Assembly (NCBI RefSeq): GCF_963676685.1
Contig: NC_092349.1
Span: 80,984,604 to 81,048,603, forward strand
Direction: 5' to 3'
Source: Mytilus edulis
Taxonomy: Eukaryota > Mollusca > Bivalvia > Mytilida > Mytilidae
DNA: 64,000 nucleotides
The stretch's first letter is position 1. Each line of letters begins with the position of its first letter. This document shows, in pieces, positions 10,863-23,499 of the stretch. The position numbers were made by a program, and so were the translations under genes. The notes beneath the pieces are model-generated. The model saw only the letters and a program-made list of their open reading frames with translations. It ran no database searches and had not been told where the DNA came from.

Positions 10863-12365
10863 GTCTTTCAAACAACCAACTAATCATGCTAATGATGGAT
10901 GGTTAAATAATTGCCATAAAAGCAGTTAAAACAATATAAAACATCTAACATTTAACCTTATTTGCAATGCTTGAGCAAAAATGACTGTAGTATATTGTCA
11001 CAAGGCTGAATTAAAATTACCTCATACCAGGTTTCACCAATGGCAATAGACCTGACTGTTGACTAATATACTTGATTGTTGATCATTCTGATTATCTGTC
11101 CAAGTACAAAACTATGCTAACAAGAAATTGCACATGAGCATATAGAAAGTACCTGAAAAGTTTCAGATTGTTTAATGTCTGAAGTAGTTTCTACTGTTCA
11201 ATGAGGATCATAAGATGCAGGGGGAAGGAAACACTCTTATCATGTTTTAATCACAACAACCAATGCAATAGTCACATGGTGTTTCATTCGTCCCTTATAC
11301 CCGCCCTTTAATATATTAAAGCCCTTAGAATGTATATATGTTAAAGTAGTATCAGAATCAATGTATGTAGAATAATGCCGGTAACATTAAAATGTTATCA
11401 TACATTTATCCTCCTTTGGTGTGGAATAAGAGCAAATTACCTGCTTCTATTTTATTGTGGGACTATGGGAAGAAAGGGGTACTTTTTAAAGTATTTTTAG
11501 GCAAGACAGAAAATTAAAGTACAGGGCCTTTTGCTGTAGGTCTATTGTTAACGATGAAATTGGAAAGAGGATACCATTTACATTAATTTGTAACAAAAAA
11601 TACAATCAAACGAGATAAGACAGAGAATAAAAGATAAAAATATCAATATTTAAAGACCCCTTTAAACTTACCATTAAACATAAACTGACTGATCCAGAAA
11701 TTTTTATAAAGGGATTGGGGGGGGGGGGGGGGGGGCACTGACTGTTAAAAAAACAGGCCTCACTAGTCATGTCATGTACTAGCGAACAGTTCGGAACTTC
11801 CCGTGGCTTCTCAAAATTTGGCAACCTATACATCTCAATTGCAAATTTAGTTTAGTAAGTACAATTTTGATTTGATTCGACATATTGACAAACATGATAA
11901 CATAAGTGACACACTGACGACATTAAAAGATCAATGTAGGATAAAAAAAAAATTAAATCAATTAGTTTAGGGGTGTGGTGGATGGGTAAACATTGCTGCA
12001 AGTTTTGCTTATCTCACATCAATTCTACATGTATATTCAATCATTTTTTCCAAAATTAAGTAAAGAAGGTGGGGGGGGGGGGGGGGGGGCAGTGAAAAAA
12101 CTATGTTAATTAAGTTTTGTTTATTCCACATTGAACTTTTGATGTCGTCCACAAGATCTTGTGAGCTTTACGTTGAATATAGAAGGAGAATTATAAAACA
12201 AAATAAATTGTCAAGTCCAAAATTTAGCCATTTCAAGGATCTATCAGGCTGATAATGTAGCACTGGCTATTATTAGAATCTTAATTGTATCGAGTAAATC
12301 AAGGAGACAGTATAGGAAAACTTATAAGATGTTTCCTAATAATCATGATTACAAAACAGCTTGAT
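10863..12365. other. Non-coding AT-rich interval with two long G runs
   Basis: I see no gene or long open frame. Two uninterrupted 19-base G runs lie at 11717-11735 and 12071-12089. Both follow GATCC-like or GTAAAG-like context and probably belong to degenerate copies of the G-rich dispersed elements. They could form quadruplexes and are prone to length change. Confidence 0.5.
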
Positions 12366-12566
12366 TAGACCGTTGGTTTTCCCGTTTGAATGGTTTTACA
12401 CTAGTAATTTTGGGGCCCTTTATAGCTTGTTGTTCGGTGTGAGCTAAGGCTCCGTGTTGAAGGCCGTACTTTAACCTATAATGGTTTACTTTTTAAATTG
12501 TTATTTGTATGGAGAGTTGTCTCATTGGCACTCACACCACATCTTCCTATATCTATTGACACGAAT
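12366..12566 (+). repeat. Dispersed mussel repeat A, diverged copy
   Basis: It shares the family's order of landmarks: GACCGTTGGTTTTCCCGTTT, TATAGCTTG, TTGAAGGCCGTA, GAGTTGTCTCATTGGCA and ACCACATCTTC. At least a dozen copies occur in this window in both orientations, several inside introns. Confidence 0.75.
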
Positions 12567-13099
12567 TTTTAACTGAAGGTCTGTCCGATTGGTAAAATTT
12601 TGATTGCACTTATCGGTAAATGAATACATAAGTGACCCCCCCCCCCTGTCCTCCCCCGCCCATAATAAGTGTCCAAGACTTTAATTCTTCTCTGATTTAA
12701 GCTAGGATGTGTATAGTAAGTAAGTCAGTAATTTTTATTGGTTTGAAATCCAAAATCATAGGATTGATACCAAGACAATACACATTGGTTATACACAAAC
12801 ATCATGACAAACATACAGACATATATATCATACCAAATTCATAAAGATTGTACAATATATATATACACAGCCATGTATCACCATCATTGCTGGTGATCCG
12901 ATGGATAAATCTGATGTAGAGTTGTCACTGACTTAGACGTTCTTATACATATAATAATTTCTGTGACTGTATCTTGCATTAATTTGTACTGAACAATAAC
13001 ATCTCCATGGCTTATATAACATGTAATGTAGTACGACGTTAGATTAAAACTGACGAGGAAAGGTAACACACGGCCACCGAAAACTGTATTCATTGTGAG

Positions 13100-13252
13100 G
13101 CCCAGGTGGTCGTGTGGTCTAGCCGGCGGGACGGCTACAAAAAGGGGGGGGGGTTAGGGGGGGTTCTAACTATGTCCCCCCTGCAAATGCATTGATCGTC
13201 CCAAAAAGGGGGGTCCAACCCCCAGAACACCCCTGGATCCGCCACTGATGTA
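13100..13252. repeat. SINE-like tRNA-derived head plus C-rich dispersed element
   Basis: GTGGTCGTGTGGTCTAGCCG followed by GGACGGCTAC (13107-13138) resembles the tRNA-derived head of mollusc SINEs, with a box-A-like TGGTCTAGCCGG. It runs into a C/G-rich segment ending GGATCCGCCACTG, the reverse of the element at 10733. No full box B is visible, so it is a fragment. Confidence 0.45.
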
Positions 13253-14054
13253 TGATAATGTCATGTAAGCCTATGTCTCCGATTCATTTCTTCATAGTTT
13301 TATATAAAGCCGCTGTGACTGATTTGTAGACAAATCCTTGTTTATAACAGAGGCCTATTTTAAAATACTCAGTGTACCACTTCTGAACTTTTTTGTATTT
13401 ATTTTCAATACTTAAATCCCCATTCTTGATTCCAGACCGGGTTCCGGACTAACTCTCAATCATATACGTAAATGATCGTAAAGTGTATTCTCGAAAGCTT
13501 GACAAATGGAATACGAAAACCCGGAAAAATCACCGTTGCCGTTTTTTACACTATGACGCAACTCATCCATGGACGCTCGTCTGCTGCTGAATTCATGTTT
13601 TACAGTTGAAAAGAATGGAAAGATGTATACTAGTCTGATAGATAATACGAGGACCTCTGGTTTTTCAAAACTGTTGGATCAACAAGTTATTATAAACAGA
13701 TAAATTGAAATGGGTTGCTTGTCGATTAACTTGAAGAAACCGGGGAACGAAACGCACACAAACAAGAAAGTTGTGTGTCTTTTTGATGGATTATTTACAT
13801 ACCCGCTATTTTGTACTTTGAAAGCGCACCGAAAGGTAAATATTATCATGCAAATATTTAAGAAGATGCTAGTGGTATACTTTTCACGAAAAAACATTTG
13901 AATTTATAAATTTCATCGCATGCAAGCCCGAAAATCAGTCTGACAAAGATCAGAAGATTGGCAAGAACGGACGCAAGTCAACTCGACCCACTGCCAAAAC
14001 GGCCTACTTTTTTAACAACACGTCTCCCTTTCTAAAAATGTCCCACTCTTGTTA

Positions 14055-14425
14055 AGGGAGCTACCATGCGAGTTTTATTGGAGGTGGGGGGTCACCATGT
14101 CACAGGCACTTGTCTCAGAAAAAAACATTCCCTAGGCTATATACCTTAATATAACACATATTAAGGTATATATAGGATTTTTTTTTCTGAGACAAGTGCC
14201 TGTGTGGGGGGTGCTTGGATGTTATTTGAAAAATATGCGGAACTGGAGTTCTGTCAACTTTAAAAAAAAAATGCAGGATAACATTTTTATCGTAGCCCCC
14301 ACCCCATAAAAGTCAAGTGGTGGCTTCCTTACCAACTCGTCCTGCTTTAAAAAAAAAATGCAGGATAACATTTTTATCGTAGCCCCCACCCCATAAAAGT
14401 CAAGTGGTGGCTTCCTTACCAACTC
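14055..14425. mobile_element. GGGAGCTACCA-type MITE, with internal duplication and a nested palindrome
   Basis: The left end TTA/AGGGAGCTACCATG (14052 on) pairs with the right end GGTGGCTTCC/TTA. It resembles the cleaner MITE at 15540-15816. Inside are a second palindromic element (14101-14204) and an 87-bp tandem duplication (about 14259-14432) that repeats the right end. Confidence 0.65.
14101..14204. mobile_element. Palindromic miniature element (hairpin)
   Basis: The left arm CACAGGCACTTGTCTCAGAA is mirrored exactly by TTCTGAGACAAGTGCCTGTG at the right. The complementarity continues, with minor gaps, through ATATACCTTAAT to the centre. The whole 104 bp can fold into one hairpin. It interrupts the poly-G part of the surrounding MITE. 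Confidence 0.85.
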
Positions 14426-14432
14426 GTCCTGC
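14259..14432. repeat. 87-bp tandem duplication, two copies
   Basis: The motif TGCAGGATAACATTTTTATC begins at 14272 and again at 14359. The copies are essentially identical, so an artefactual minus-strand frame repeats the same 29 residues twice. Confidence 0.85.
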
Positions 14433-14804
14433 TTTAAAAAAAAATTGCCCTACTTATAAAAATGGTTAAAATCTGTAAAATATACTCCTGCAAAGAATGG
14501 CCTTGCCCAACTTGCATGACTTGGGTAAAATCCAAATGAATATAATTAATATTTAATTTATATAAAAAATAAAAGTCTGCAAATTTGCCCTTATTTACAT
14601 TAATTTGTAATTATCTAGACTACCTAGTTCAAATAATTATGACTTCTTGAAAGGCTATTACATTTTTTTTATTTGACGCCTTACATTAGAGTAAAGCGTC
14701 CAAAAAATAATATTATAATAGCCATTCAAGACGTCATAATAATTTGGACTACTGGACTACCCAGAAATTAGAAAACACTGATATAAAAATTTAATATACA
14801 TAAA

Positions 14805-15140
14805 ATTGATAATGGAAATGGGGAATGTGTCAAAGAGACAACAACCCGTCCATAAAGCAGACAACAGCAGAAGGTCACCAACATGTCTTCAATGCAGCAA
14901 GAAATTCCAGAGGCGTCCATCAGCTAGCCCCTAAACAAATATATATACTAGTTCAGTGATAATGAACGCCATACTAAACATGCTAAACTCCAAATTGTAC
15001 ACAAGAAACTAAAATTAAAAATAGTACAAGACTAACAATGGCCAGAGGCTCCTGACTTGGGACAGGCGCAAAATTCAAGCGGGGTTAAACATGTTTATAT
15101 ATATAAATGAGATCTCAACCCTCCCCCTATACATGTACCT
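14805..15140 (-). repeat. Dispersed mussel repeat B, long copy
   Basis: Landmarks are GGAAATGGGGAATGTGTCAA, GACAACAACCCG, GAAGGTCACCAACA, GGCGTCCATCAGCTAG, TTGGGACAGGCGCAAAATTC and CAACCCTCCCCCTA. Other copies lie at 28428-28490, 30108-30172, 38748-38995 and 53425-53612. Confidence 0.75.
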
Positions 15141-15539
15141 CTAGCCAATGCAGATGTATGATATCTATTGATTTAAATTGATGTGTCATTTCTGAAACCA
15201 TGATTGTGGATTCATATTTATTATTAAATTATTATGTACATGTATAAATTTATGTATTTATTTAGTGTATCATAATCTATTTGAACTTTTTTTTAGCTGA
15301 CTCAAAATCAAGCTGTTTGGGCCTCCTCTTGTACATGGGAAGTGGACTCCTTGAGAAGGTGAAAGGTCTGCTTTACATGTACGTAATGTTAATATAAAAA
15401 TACAAAAAATATGGTGATCATGGTGATAGTGAATGAGAAAATAGAGGAATTTTTAAAAGTGTAAATTCACTTTTTTCCACTTATAAATCTGTCATATTGT
15501 AATTATGATAATAATGTTAACGTTTAAATTACATAATTA

Positions 15540-15816
15540 GGGAGCTACCATTTGATTTTTATGGGGAGGATGAAAAATTTTGTCCTGCATTTTTTTTTAG
15601 TTGTAATCTCTGTCCTGCCTTTTTATTTTTCACTCTATTCGGTCCTGCCTTTTTTTTATTAGTTTATTCCGACTTTTTTTTTACCTAAATTGTCATCCTG
15701 CCTTGTTTTTGCAAAGTGTCTCATCCTGCCTTTTTTTTTTTACTCAAAACTCCTGTCCTGCCTATTTTTTTCAAATTTCATCCTAGCCCCCCCCATAAAA
15801 ATCAATGGTAGCTCCC
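15540..15816. mobile_element. 277-bp MITE with TTA target duplication
   Basis: The terminal inverted repeats read GGGAGCTACCATTTGATTTT and the reverse of AAAAATCAATGGTAGCTCCC. TTA flanks both sides (15537-15539 and 15817-15819), as in PIF/Harbinger-type insertions. The interior is a run of diverged units each carrying GTCCTGCCTTTTTTT or CATCCTGCC. Confidence 0.8.
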
Positions 15817-16229
15817 TTATTTTCAAAATAAAATATTGTTTAGGTTGCTATAAACAGTTTCGTATAAAAACTAGGGGTTATTCCCCAACTAAAAATAGAC
15901 ATGGAGGGAAGTCCCTTTTTATCAACATAATTGGTGAAAAAGTATCATGTTTTTTGTATTTGGTTGTAAAGATATATTAATTAACTTCAATTAAAGCAGG
16001 TTGAATGATTAAAATAATTAAAAAAATTAGATTAAATATACATGTTTTGAGGGGAGACAACACTGTAAACAGTCTGTTTTTTTGGCAGTGAAAATTGAAA
16101 ACTTATTTGCAGCCACTGTAGCTCTTTATGGAGCAGGCGAACGTACCCTGAAGCATGAATTTTTTTAAAGACCAGGTAAAAATCTATGAAATTCATACAA
16201 CTTTGATTATGAAAAATGTGCAGGTATCA

Positions 16230-17355
16230 TGTCTTCAGGGGTGTGCACATGACCTGATTTCAGGTTTTTGTCGAGCCTGCAACTTTTGTTGCAGAAAGCT
16301 CGACATAGGGATAGTGATCCGGAGGCGGCGGCGGTGTTAGCTCACTTCTTAAAAGCTTTATATTTTAGAAGGTGGAAGACCTGGATGCTTCATACTTTGT
16401 ATATAGATGCCTCATGTTACGAAGTTTCCGTCAGTCACATGTCCAATGTCCTTGACCTCATTTTCATGGTTCAGTGACCACTTGAAAAAAAAGTTCAGAT
16501 TTTTCGTAATGTTGAATTCTCTCTTATTATAAGTAATAGGATAACTTTATTTGATATGTGCGTACCTTGAAAGGTCCTCATGTCTGTCAGACAGTTTTCA
16601 CTTGACCTCGACCTCATTTCATGGATCAGTGAACAAGGTTAAGTTTTGGTGGTCAAGTCCATATCTCAGATACTACAAGCAATAGGGCTAGTATATTCGG
16701 TGTATGGAAGGACTGTAAGGTGTACATGTTCAACTGGCAGGTGTCATCTGACCTTGACCTCATTTTCATGGTTCAGTGGCTATAGTTAAATTTTTGTGTT
16801 TTGGTCTGTTTTTCTCATACTATATGCAATAGGTCTACTTTATTTGTTGTATGGAATGATTGTAAGGTGTACCTATCTAGCGGGCAGATGTCATGTGACC
16901 TTGACCTCATTTTCATGGTTCAGTGGTCAAAGTTAAGTTTTTGAGTTTTGGTCTTTTTATCTAATACTATATGCCATAGGTCATCTATATTTGGTGTATG
17001 GAAATATTTTATGATCTTTATGTCAGTCGTGCAGGTTTTATTTGACCGTGACCTCATTTTCACAGTTCATTGCACAGTGTTAAGTTTTTGTGTTTTGGTC
17101 TATTTTTCTTAAACTATAAGTAATAGGTCAACTATATATGTTGTATAGAAGCATTGTTAGCTGTACATGTCTGCCTGGCATGGTTCATCTGACCTTGACC
17201 TCATTTTCAAGGTTCATTGGTCTTTGTTTAGTTATCTTGGTAATAATGTTAAGTTTATGTGACAGTTGTATTAAAGCTTAGCTTTATACTTAGGACTATC
17301 AACATAATATCAATGATTAGTATAGAAGGCGAGACATTTCAGCGTGTGCACTCTT
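16230..17355 (+). repeat. Dispersed element with six 147-bp internal repeats carrying TGACCTTGACCTCA
   Basis: About 1.1 kb begins near GTCGAGCCTGCAACTTTTGT. It holds six diverged units, each with a core close to TGACCTTGACCTCATTTTCA, at about 16448, 16602, 16749, 16896, 17042 and 17189 (spacing near 147 bp). Units also share GTTCAGTGG, TTTTGGTCT and AATAGGTC. There is no coding capacity. I do not know the family name. Confidence 0.8.
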
Positions 17356-19429
17356 GTTTAAGCTTAAATTAGGCAATGTTTTTCCCAGTTTCTCTGGATA
17401 AAACTTTTTTATACTATTAAAAGTACACTTTTTTTTTATTCCATTATAAACTAGAGAACATTCTGATTCCAGTGATATCTAGTTTTATACAAGTATCTTT
17501 ATTAATCAGTCTACCACTAAGGGTCACTTATACATGGTCCCTCAAAATATGACGTCATAGAAAAAAACTGTTGATTGCACCCTTAACAAAAAAAGAAAAC
17601 TCTCCACCAGAAATCAAGTGACATCGAAGTTAACTGTTAACAACAATAGGTCACTTTACATCCTTCAACAATGACTATGAGCAAAGCCAATACTGCATAT
17701 TCAGTTTTTAAGGACCCTATATGAGAATCACAAATTTGTAAATCAATTCAAACAAGAAAACTAAGAGACTGATTTATACAATGAAAAATATAAAAAACAG
17801 AAAAAAAAAAAAAATATGATAAACAGCAAGATAAGACAAATTGAACCACTAAATTACACTTATTTAGTTAGAAATATGTGTCAGATGACCCCTCTTGCTA
17901 ACTAACATGCCAACATGACTAAAAATAGAACATAGGGGTAAAATGCAGTTTTTGGCTTATACATGTATCTCTGAAAGCAGAAACTAAAGCATTCAGAGCA
18001 AATTTGACCTGGGGTTAAAATGTTTACCAGGTTAAGAAGAGCTATCCTTTTTTTTTTTCAGGGAAAGTTTTTTGTTCTAGTTTAAAAGATCAAAACTAAG
18101 CCAATTTTGCAAGGTCAAATATTAAATGCAATTTCGGCAGATATTATAACTTCATTTCATTAAACATTATTTCTTTTAGCATTTTCAAAGAATGTACAAG
18201 TACAAGTACTTTGAGAAGTAGGAGAAGATAAGCAACAGAACAGAATTCATTCGGATCATTGCTGTCTAGATTATATAGTGGATTCATAGATTGTCATATT
18301 GATTTATGTGCATATGAGCACAGAGGAGCAGTAGTCAATGAATAATTTTGTGATGAGAGGTATGTTTATATTAAAATGATGCCTAGTTTATTTGATAATT
18401 TTGCTCTCTTGTCAAACTCGGTAAATCATGTACATGTAGTTTCCAAGATTTATTTTAAAATTTTAGGTCATAGAGTTCCAAGTTTTGATTCTTGTTGTGG
18501 GCAAGATTGAAAACTATCCATGTTAACAGTTAGAAGTGACAAATTTTTTTTTTTACAAAACCATAAACAATTTAACTAAGATTTAACCCTTTCCTCCATG
18601 GAATTTTGTTTTTTACAAACTTGATTCGCATAGGATTTTTTCAATAAAAAAAAAATCATCAGGTTTAAAGTATTAATGCATTGTGAAAACGAACATTTCA
18701 TCAATGAAATTCAAGTCAGATATTCTCCTGAATATCCTTTTCATATTGGATACAATTTTTTTAAAGTCTTTTTTAATATGCAGACATTTTGTAGTCAATG
18801 CGTTTCAACTGAGGTACTACACAGGCGTCAAAAGGCGTCATTATGGAGTAAAGGGGGTGGGGTCAAAAAGCGTCATTATGGAGGAAACGGTTAACCTCAA
18901 ACTAATTAAAACAGAAAATGTTTTAGTTCTAATCTATAGCGTTATGCCCTTTATATACACAGAAAAAAGTCCCATAAAATCTAACTTGAGAAAAACTCAA
19001 AAGTGGCATATTATTTTCCCTTTGGAAATTAACATTGGAAGGGGAGATAACTCCGCAAAAATGAGTCCTTTTTTGGTCAGTTTTTGGTTGATTTTCTTGA
19101 AATTTATGTAAAGGCTTAAGCAAGATACTTTTATGGAGTTATAAGTTTGTATTTGACTAAATTATATAATCTCCTGCTCATGAAATGTACAAAACCGAAG
19201 TGTTACAGGTATTATTTTTTTTTGGTGCATTTTTCATTAAAGAAATTGCAAATTTGAAGCTTTGAGACCATTTTGAAAAAATAATGTGAATATTTGGTAT
19301 TGTTTATATCTGTATATTATATTCTTTCAGCATCTTACTTGTCTAAAGAAACATTAAACCACAAAATGAAGAATACGTGCTTAATTATTTTTATCAAATT
19401 TGAGATTCTTTACCTTGACACCAAGCAAT
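17356..19429. other. Non-coding interval
   Basis: This is AT-rich sequence with frequent stops in all frames and no exon-like segment. A small tandem pair (GGCGTCATTATGGAG at about 18834 and 18871) and a GGGGAGATAACTCCGC motif at about 19040 look repeat-derived. Confidence 0.5.
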
Positions 19430-19555
19430 AGGTATGGGCTTTGCTCATTGTTGAAGGCCATACGGTGACCTATAGTTGTTAATGTCTGTGTCATTTTGGT
19501 CTTTTGTGGATAGTTGTCTCATTGGCAATCATACCACATCTTCTTTTTTATAATA
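19430..19555 (+). repeat. Dispersed mussel repeat A, 3' half
   Basis: It contains ATGGGCTTTGCTCATTGTTG, GGTGACCTATAGTTGTTAAT and CATACCACATCTTC in family order. The 5' part of the family is absent. Confidence 0.8.
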
Positions 19556-20311
19556 ACTTATGGTAAAGTGATTAATATTGTGCAATTGTAGTTATAATAT
19601 AGGGTTATTGCATGAATATTGTCATGAGTAGAATTTATATTCAGGGATGATTCCAGGTGTTTTCAAATGGGTCCCTAGAACATCAAATTGGGAATTTTTA
19701 TTCTATTTGGGAATTTTTTAAGCATAAAATCTAAGACGAAATAACATTATTTTCCTGTAAAAACGGAAAATGTATATTATTAAGTTTAACCTGTACACTG
19801 ATGTTCATGTAAGTTGTAACATTTTGAATAATTATGGATGGGCTACTGTTATTACATGAATATCATTGAACATGATGCACTAGTCTGCTAGTCATTGCTA
19901 GTCTATCATCTTAGCTATAGTTACGTAGGCCTATTACAAAAAATATATTTCAGCTAACATAAAGCACTGAAAAAAATCATTCATCGGGTATTTTTTCCAC
20001 AGCAGGTCATCTCTATAAATTTACCTTGATTCAAATGGATTTCTAATTGAACTGGTCAATTGTCGAATTCAGAAAAGCAATTACAAATTAAAAGTTCATA
20101 TACTTAATTGATAAGATATTTAAAGCATTAAACTAGTGTTCTTTAAAATTATTTGGATCATATTCAAAACTTTTGAAATAGTTCCATAATGATGACATCG
20201 TATTTCATGAATGGTCTATCATCAACATTATTTTCAAAAAACGGTCAAACTTTTGTCTTTTGAGGAAATAATTTCTTTTTCAAAACAAGTTTTCATCATA
20301 TTATATAACCG

Positions 20312-20462
20312 GCTCTGCTGGGCGATCTGCTTTTACGAGATCGGTGACCATTAAACTTTATCCATCAATGTTATATCAAAATTTAAATTTGCTCTCTGCC
20401 GAGGTCTGCTTTGACACCCATTTTTATCAACCTGCTGGGCGATCTGCTTTTACAAGATCGAA
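20312..20462. repeat. Short direct repeat CTGCTGGGCGATCTGCTTTT
   Basis: The motif plus ACRAGATCG occurs at about 20316 and 20432, with a related TCTGCCGAGGTCTGCTTTGA between them. Its function is unknown. The rest of 19556-21839 is AT-rich with nothing recognisable. Confidence 0.6.
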
Positions 20463-21849
20463 TACTCCCATAACATATTAATCAATTGAATTCGGCTGCT
20501 AAAATTGTTTGCCACATGTTGACATAATTAAATCGTTGTTACAAACTATGAAAAATTATAGTTGCCTTAATCGGTGAGAGAAACTTTTCCAGAAATATCG
20601 ATTTTTATTTTATTTTCCTGAATTGGGAATTCATTTTCATGTACATTTTTTTGGGGCCGCTTCAGACTATCATAGCATTTACATTACAAACTTACCTAGT
20701 CAGACTGGCCAATATTATGTTTTGATAAGTTAACGTTGTTATTTAGAAAACATAAAATATTTGCCACTGGACATTCAAATAAGCAAAAAAAAAAACGACC
20801 AGTTAATGATTTTGCATTAACGGAATGAATTTGCAAACATATAACAATTAGCTTATGTAATTCATGGAAGTTAGATTTATATTCTTTATGAATATTTTAT
20901 TTCAGTTACCATCACATTGAACATGGTGAAGAATAACCAATACCATGAATACAGGACACAGAAGACTACCTCACAAACTTGGGAATTTTACAAAAAATAG
21001 AACGTTTAAATTTACAAAGAAGACATTTATTTTGACATTCATAGACTTGGAAAGTAGAGAAATTATAATGTGAATATAAATCCTTGGAAATAAAATTTTG
21101 AACTTTGAAGAAGATTGAAGATTATGTTTGTTCCAAGAAAGTTTGAAGAAAAAGGATACATTCAAAACTGTAAAAAGGAAACATTACAGTATTCTCAATT
21201 TATACTCTTGAGATCAATTACTCTTGATATATAATTAAAAGGACTTATAAAAGTAAGGACATTTGGTTGAATTGCCAATGAGAAAAATATCCACCAGAGT
21301 TCACATGATGTGATAGTGATAGTGAGCTATTATAGGTATCCATATGTCCTCCAACAATGAAAAAAATGAACTATATGACAAATAGAGAAAACTAAGAGCC
21401 TTATTTTATCAAGTTAATACATGAAAGCAAAATATGAACCAAAGACCACCACTGTAATACTTCTGATTATTTTTGATTTACTCTTGAAATATCATGTAAA
21501 ATGTTTAAAAAGATATCATCAATATTCAACTTGTTAAACAACAAGTCACTGTATGACAGAAAGTTCTTTGACAAAATCCTTGTATGTGTATAACATCAGA
21601 ATATTTTTTTTAGATAGAACACTAGGAGACTATATACATGATATAAGGAAATGCAAATAAAAAGTATCATCACCTTAAAAAAAAGTATAGCATTTTATCA
21701 TTGACAGTTCCATCAAAAGTTTCAGCAATACAATGCAACTGTTACATAAAAATCAAACTATACTATACACTATAATAAGTGTGTTATATATACTACAATA
21801 AGTGTGTTATATACTATAATATATATATATTATAATGCATAATTATAAT

Positions 21850-22083
21850 AGACGTTATACGTCCGTGGTACAAAACATCCGTATTACGTCCGTGGTACTA
21901 AACGTCCGTAATACGGACGTGGTACTAAATATCCGTATTACGGACGTTTAACGGACGTTTTACGGATGGGAAGCAACAGACGTTTTACGTCCGTGGTACT
22001 ATTCGTCCGTAGACGTGCCGTATAATACGGACGTATTACGGATTTTTTACGGATGTAAAACGTCCGTAGCTATTTTACCTGTG
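21850..22083 (-). repeat. Right inverted block of ACGTCCGTA/TACGGACGT motifs
   Basis: This is the mirror of the block at 9956-10195. It ends CCGTAGCTATTTTACCTGTG/TA and is filled with ACGTCCGTGGTAC, AATACGGACG and similar units. It is immediately preceded by an (AT)n stretch. Confidence 0.75.
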
Positions 22084-22317
22084 TAACATAAGTAACTTAA
22101 TAGTGTAGAACTGATTCAGTACTTTCAACGTTTATTGAAACATATTGACCCAAGGTTTAAATGGACTAACTAGATTTCAGCGGATGTGATTCCAATGTAG
22201 GTAGATTTTCTGGAAGTGTCCCAAAAATTTCTTAGGACAAAACAAATTGATGATTTCCTGAGTTTTGATTACCTTAACTTCTCTTCATAATTGATTTATC
22301 AGATTTAATCATCGGTA

Positions 22318-22450
22318 AAAGAGAGGCGAGTTATACCAAAGGGACGTTCAAACTCATAAGTCGGAAATAAACTTAAAACGCAATGCATTAAAAGGAAAAG
22401 GCCAACAGACAAATAACATTACACAAAACACACCACAGAAAACTAACGAC
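22318..22450. repeat. Fragment of the AGAGGGACAGTCA-family dispersed repeat
   Basis: GAGAGGCGAGTTATACCAAA, GGACGTTCAAACTCATAAGT and ACACACCACAGAAAACTAAC match landmarks of the element at 9405-9750. Confidence 0.55.
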
Positions 22451-22477
22451 TGAGTACACCACCCAACCAAACATTTT

Positions 22478-22622
22478 CTCGTTTGAATTGTTTTACATTG
22501 TCATATCGGGGCCTTTTATAGCTGACTATGCGGTATGGGCTTTGCTCATTTTTGAAGGTCATACGGTGACCTATAGTTGTTAATGTCTTTGTCATTTTGG
22601 TCTCTTGTGAACAGTTATATCA
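22478..22622 (+). repeat. Dispersed mussel repeat A
   Basis: It runs from CGTTTGAATTGTTTTACATT through TATAGCTGACTATGCGGTAT to TTTTGGTCTCTTGTGAACAG. The final CATACCACATCTTC segment is missing. Confidence 0.8.
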
Positions 22623-23499
22623 ATTATTTTAAAAATTCAATATTTTTGTAAAATGATTATTCATGTCAGCATAGAAGTGCTGACTACTGGGCTTGTGATA
22701 CCCTCGGGGAATTAAAACTCCTGCCTTATAAATTGACGTACATCTAGAAGTTGACAATAAAGGTCGGTTGAGATCAAAGGTTTACAACAAAGTCGATGTC
22801 TCATGCAGCAACATAACATAAGCACCTGAGTTTATCGTATATATCTCTCAATTGATACGAGAGTCCAAAATGTGAGTATTACTAGAGACATGAACATTGT
22901 CAATAACACATTTATGCGAAATGTTTTATTCAAAGGCATAAAATACTGATGGATTAGGTCGCGGATTATGACAGATAATTGTTTATACGCGAAAAAGAAG
23001 ACGTAGAAACTCTTTACAGATGGGTTAAAGCTGCGATTTATGGAAACAAATAAGGATAAAAAACTGCATACACATACTACATCGATCTTTTATGAACCAC
23101 CTGATGCTATAACAAAATTAGTTGTATCTGCAGATGACATTACATAAATTGCTCAATAAAGGAATTATGTATTGCATGACAATTTCTTTGGGAATTCAAA
23201 GTTTAAAACCACGACGCTCACCAAGGAGACACCCTGAATAATCATAAGTTTGTTCTATGTTCCTTTGGAATTTAAACCAATGACAAATTACTTAGTCTTC
23301 CTTCATTGCATTGTATACCTACATTACATAAATGGCCTTTCAAACAACGTTATAATGATCGGTGTTTCAAGCGCTCCACAAAACTTATTTCTTACATATT
23401 AATGTCAATCTCATCTGCAATCAAAGCTGAGCTTAAACATAGATATAAAAAGATCTTGTATGAGAGTCACAATTTGTAAAAGTAAACCACTATAGGTCG

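Noticed and set aside
12884-13093. Minus-strand 69-codon open frame, possibly a small gene or last exon
   Set aside because: It has no recognisable domain, no matching upstream exon or acceptor, and abuts a SINE-like repeat. Its length is expected by chance in this amount of sequence.
18683-19111. Plus-strand 142-codon open frame
   Set aside because: The translation is low-complexity and hydrophobic, overlaps a short tandem pair and a GGGGAGATAACTC repeat motif, and shows no domain.
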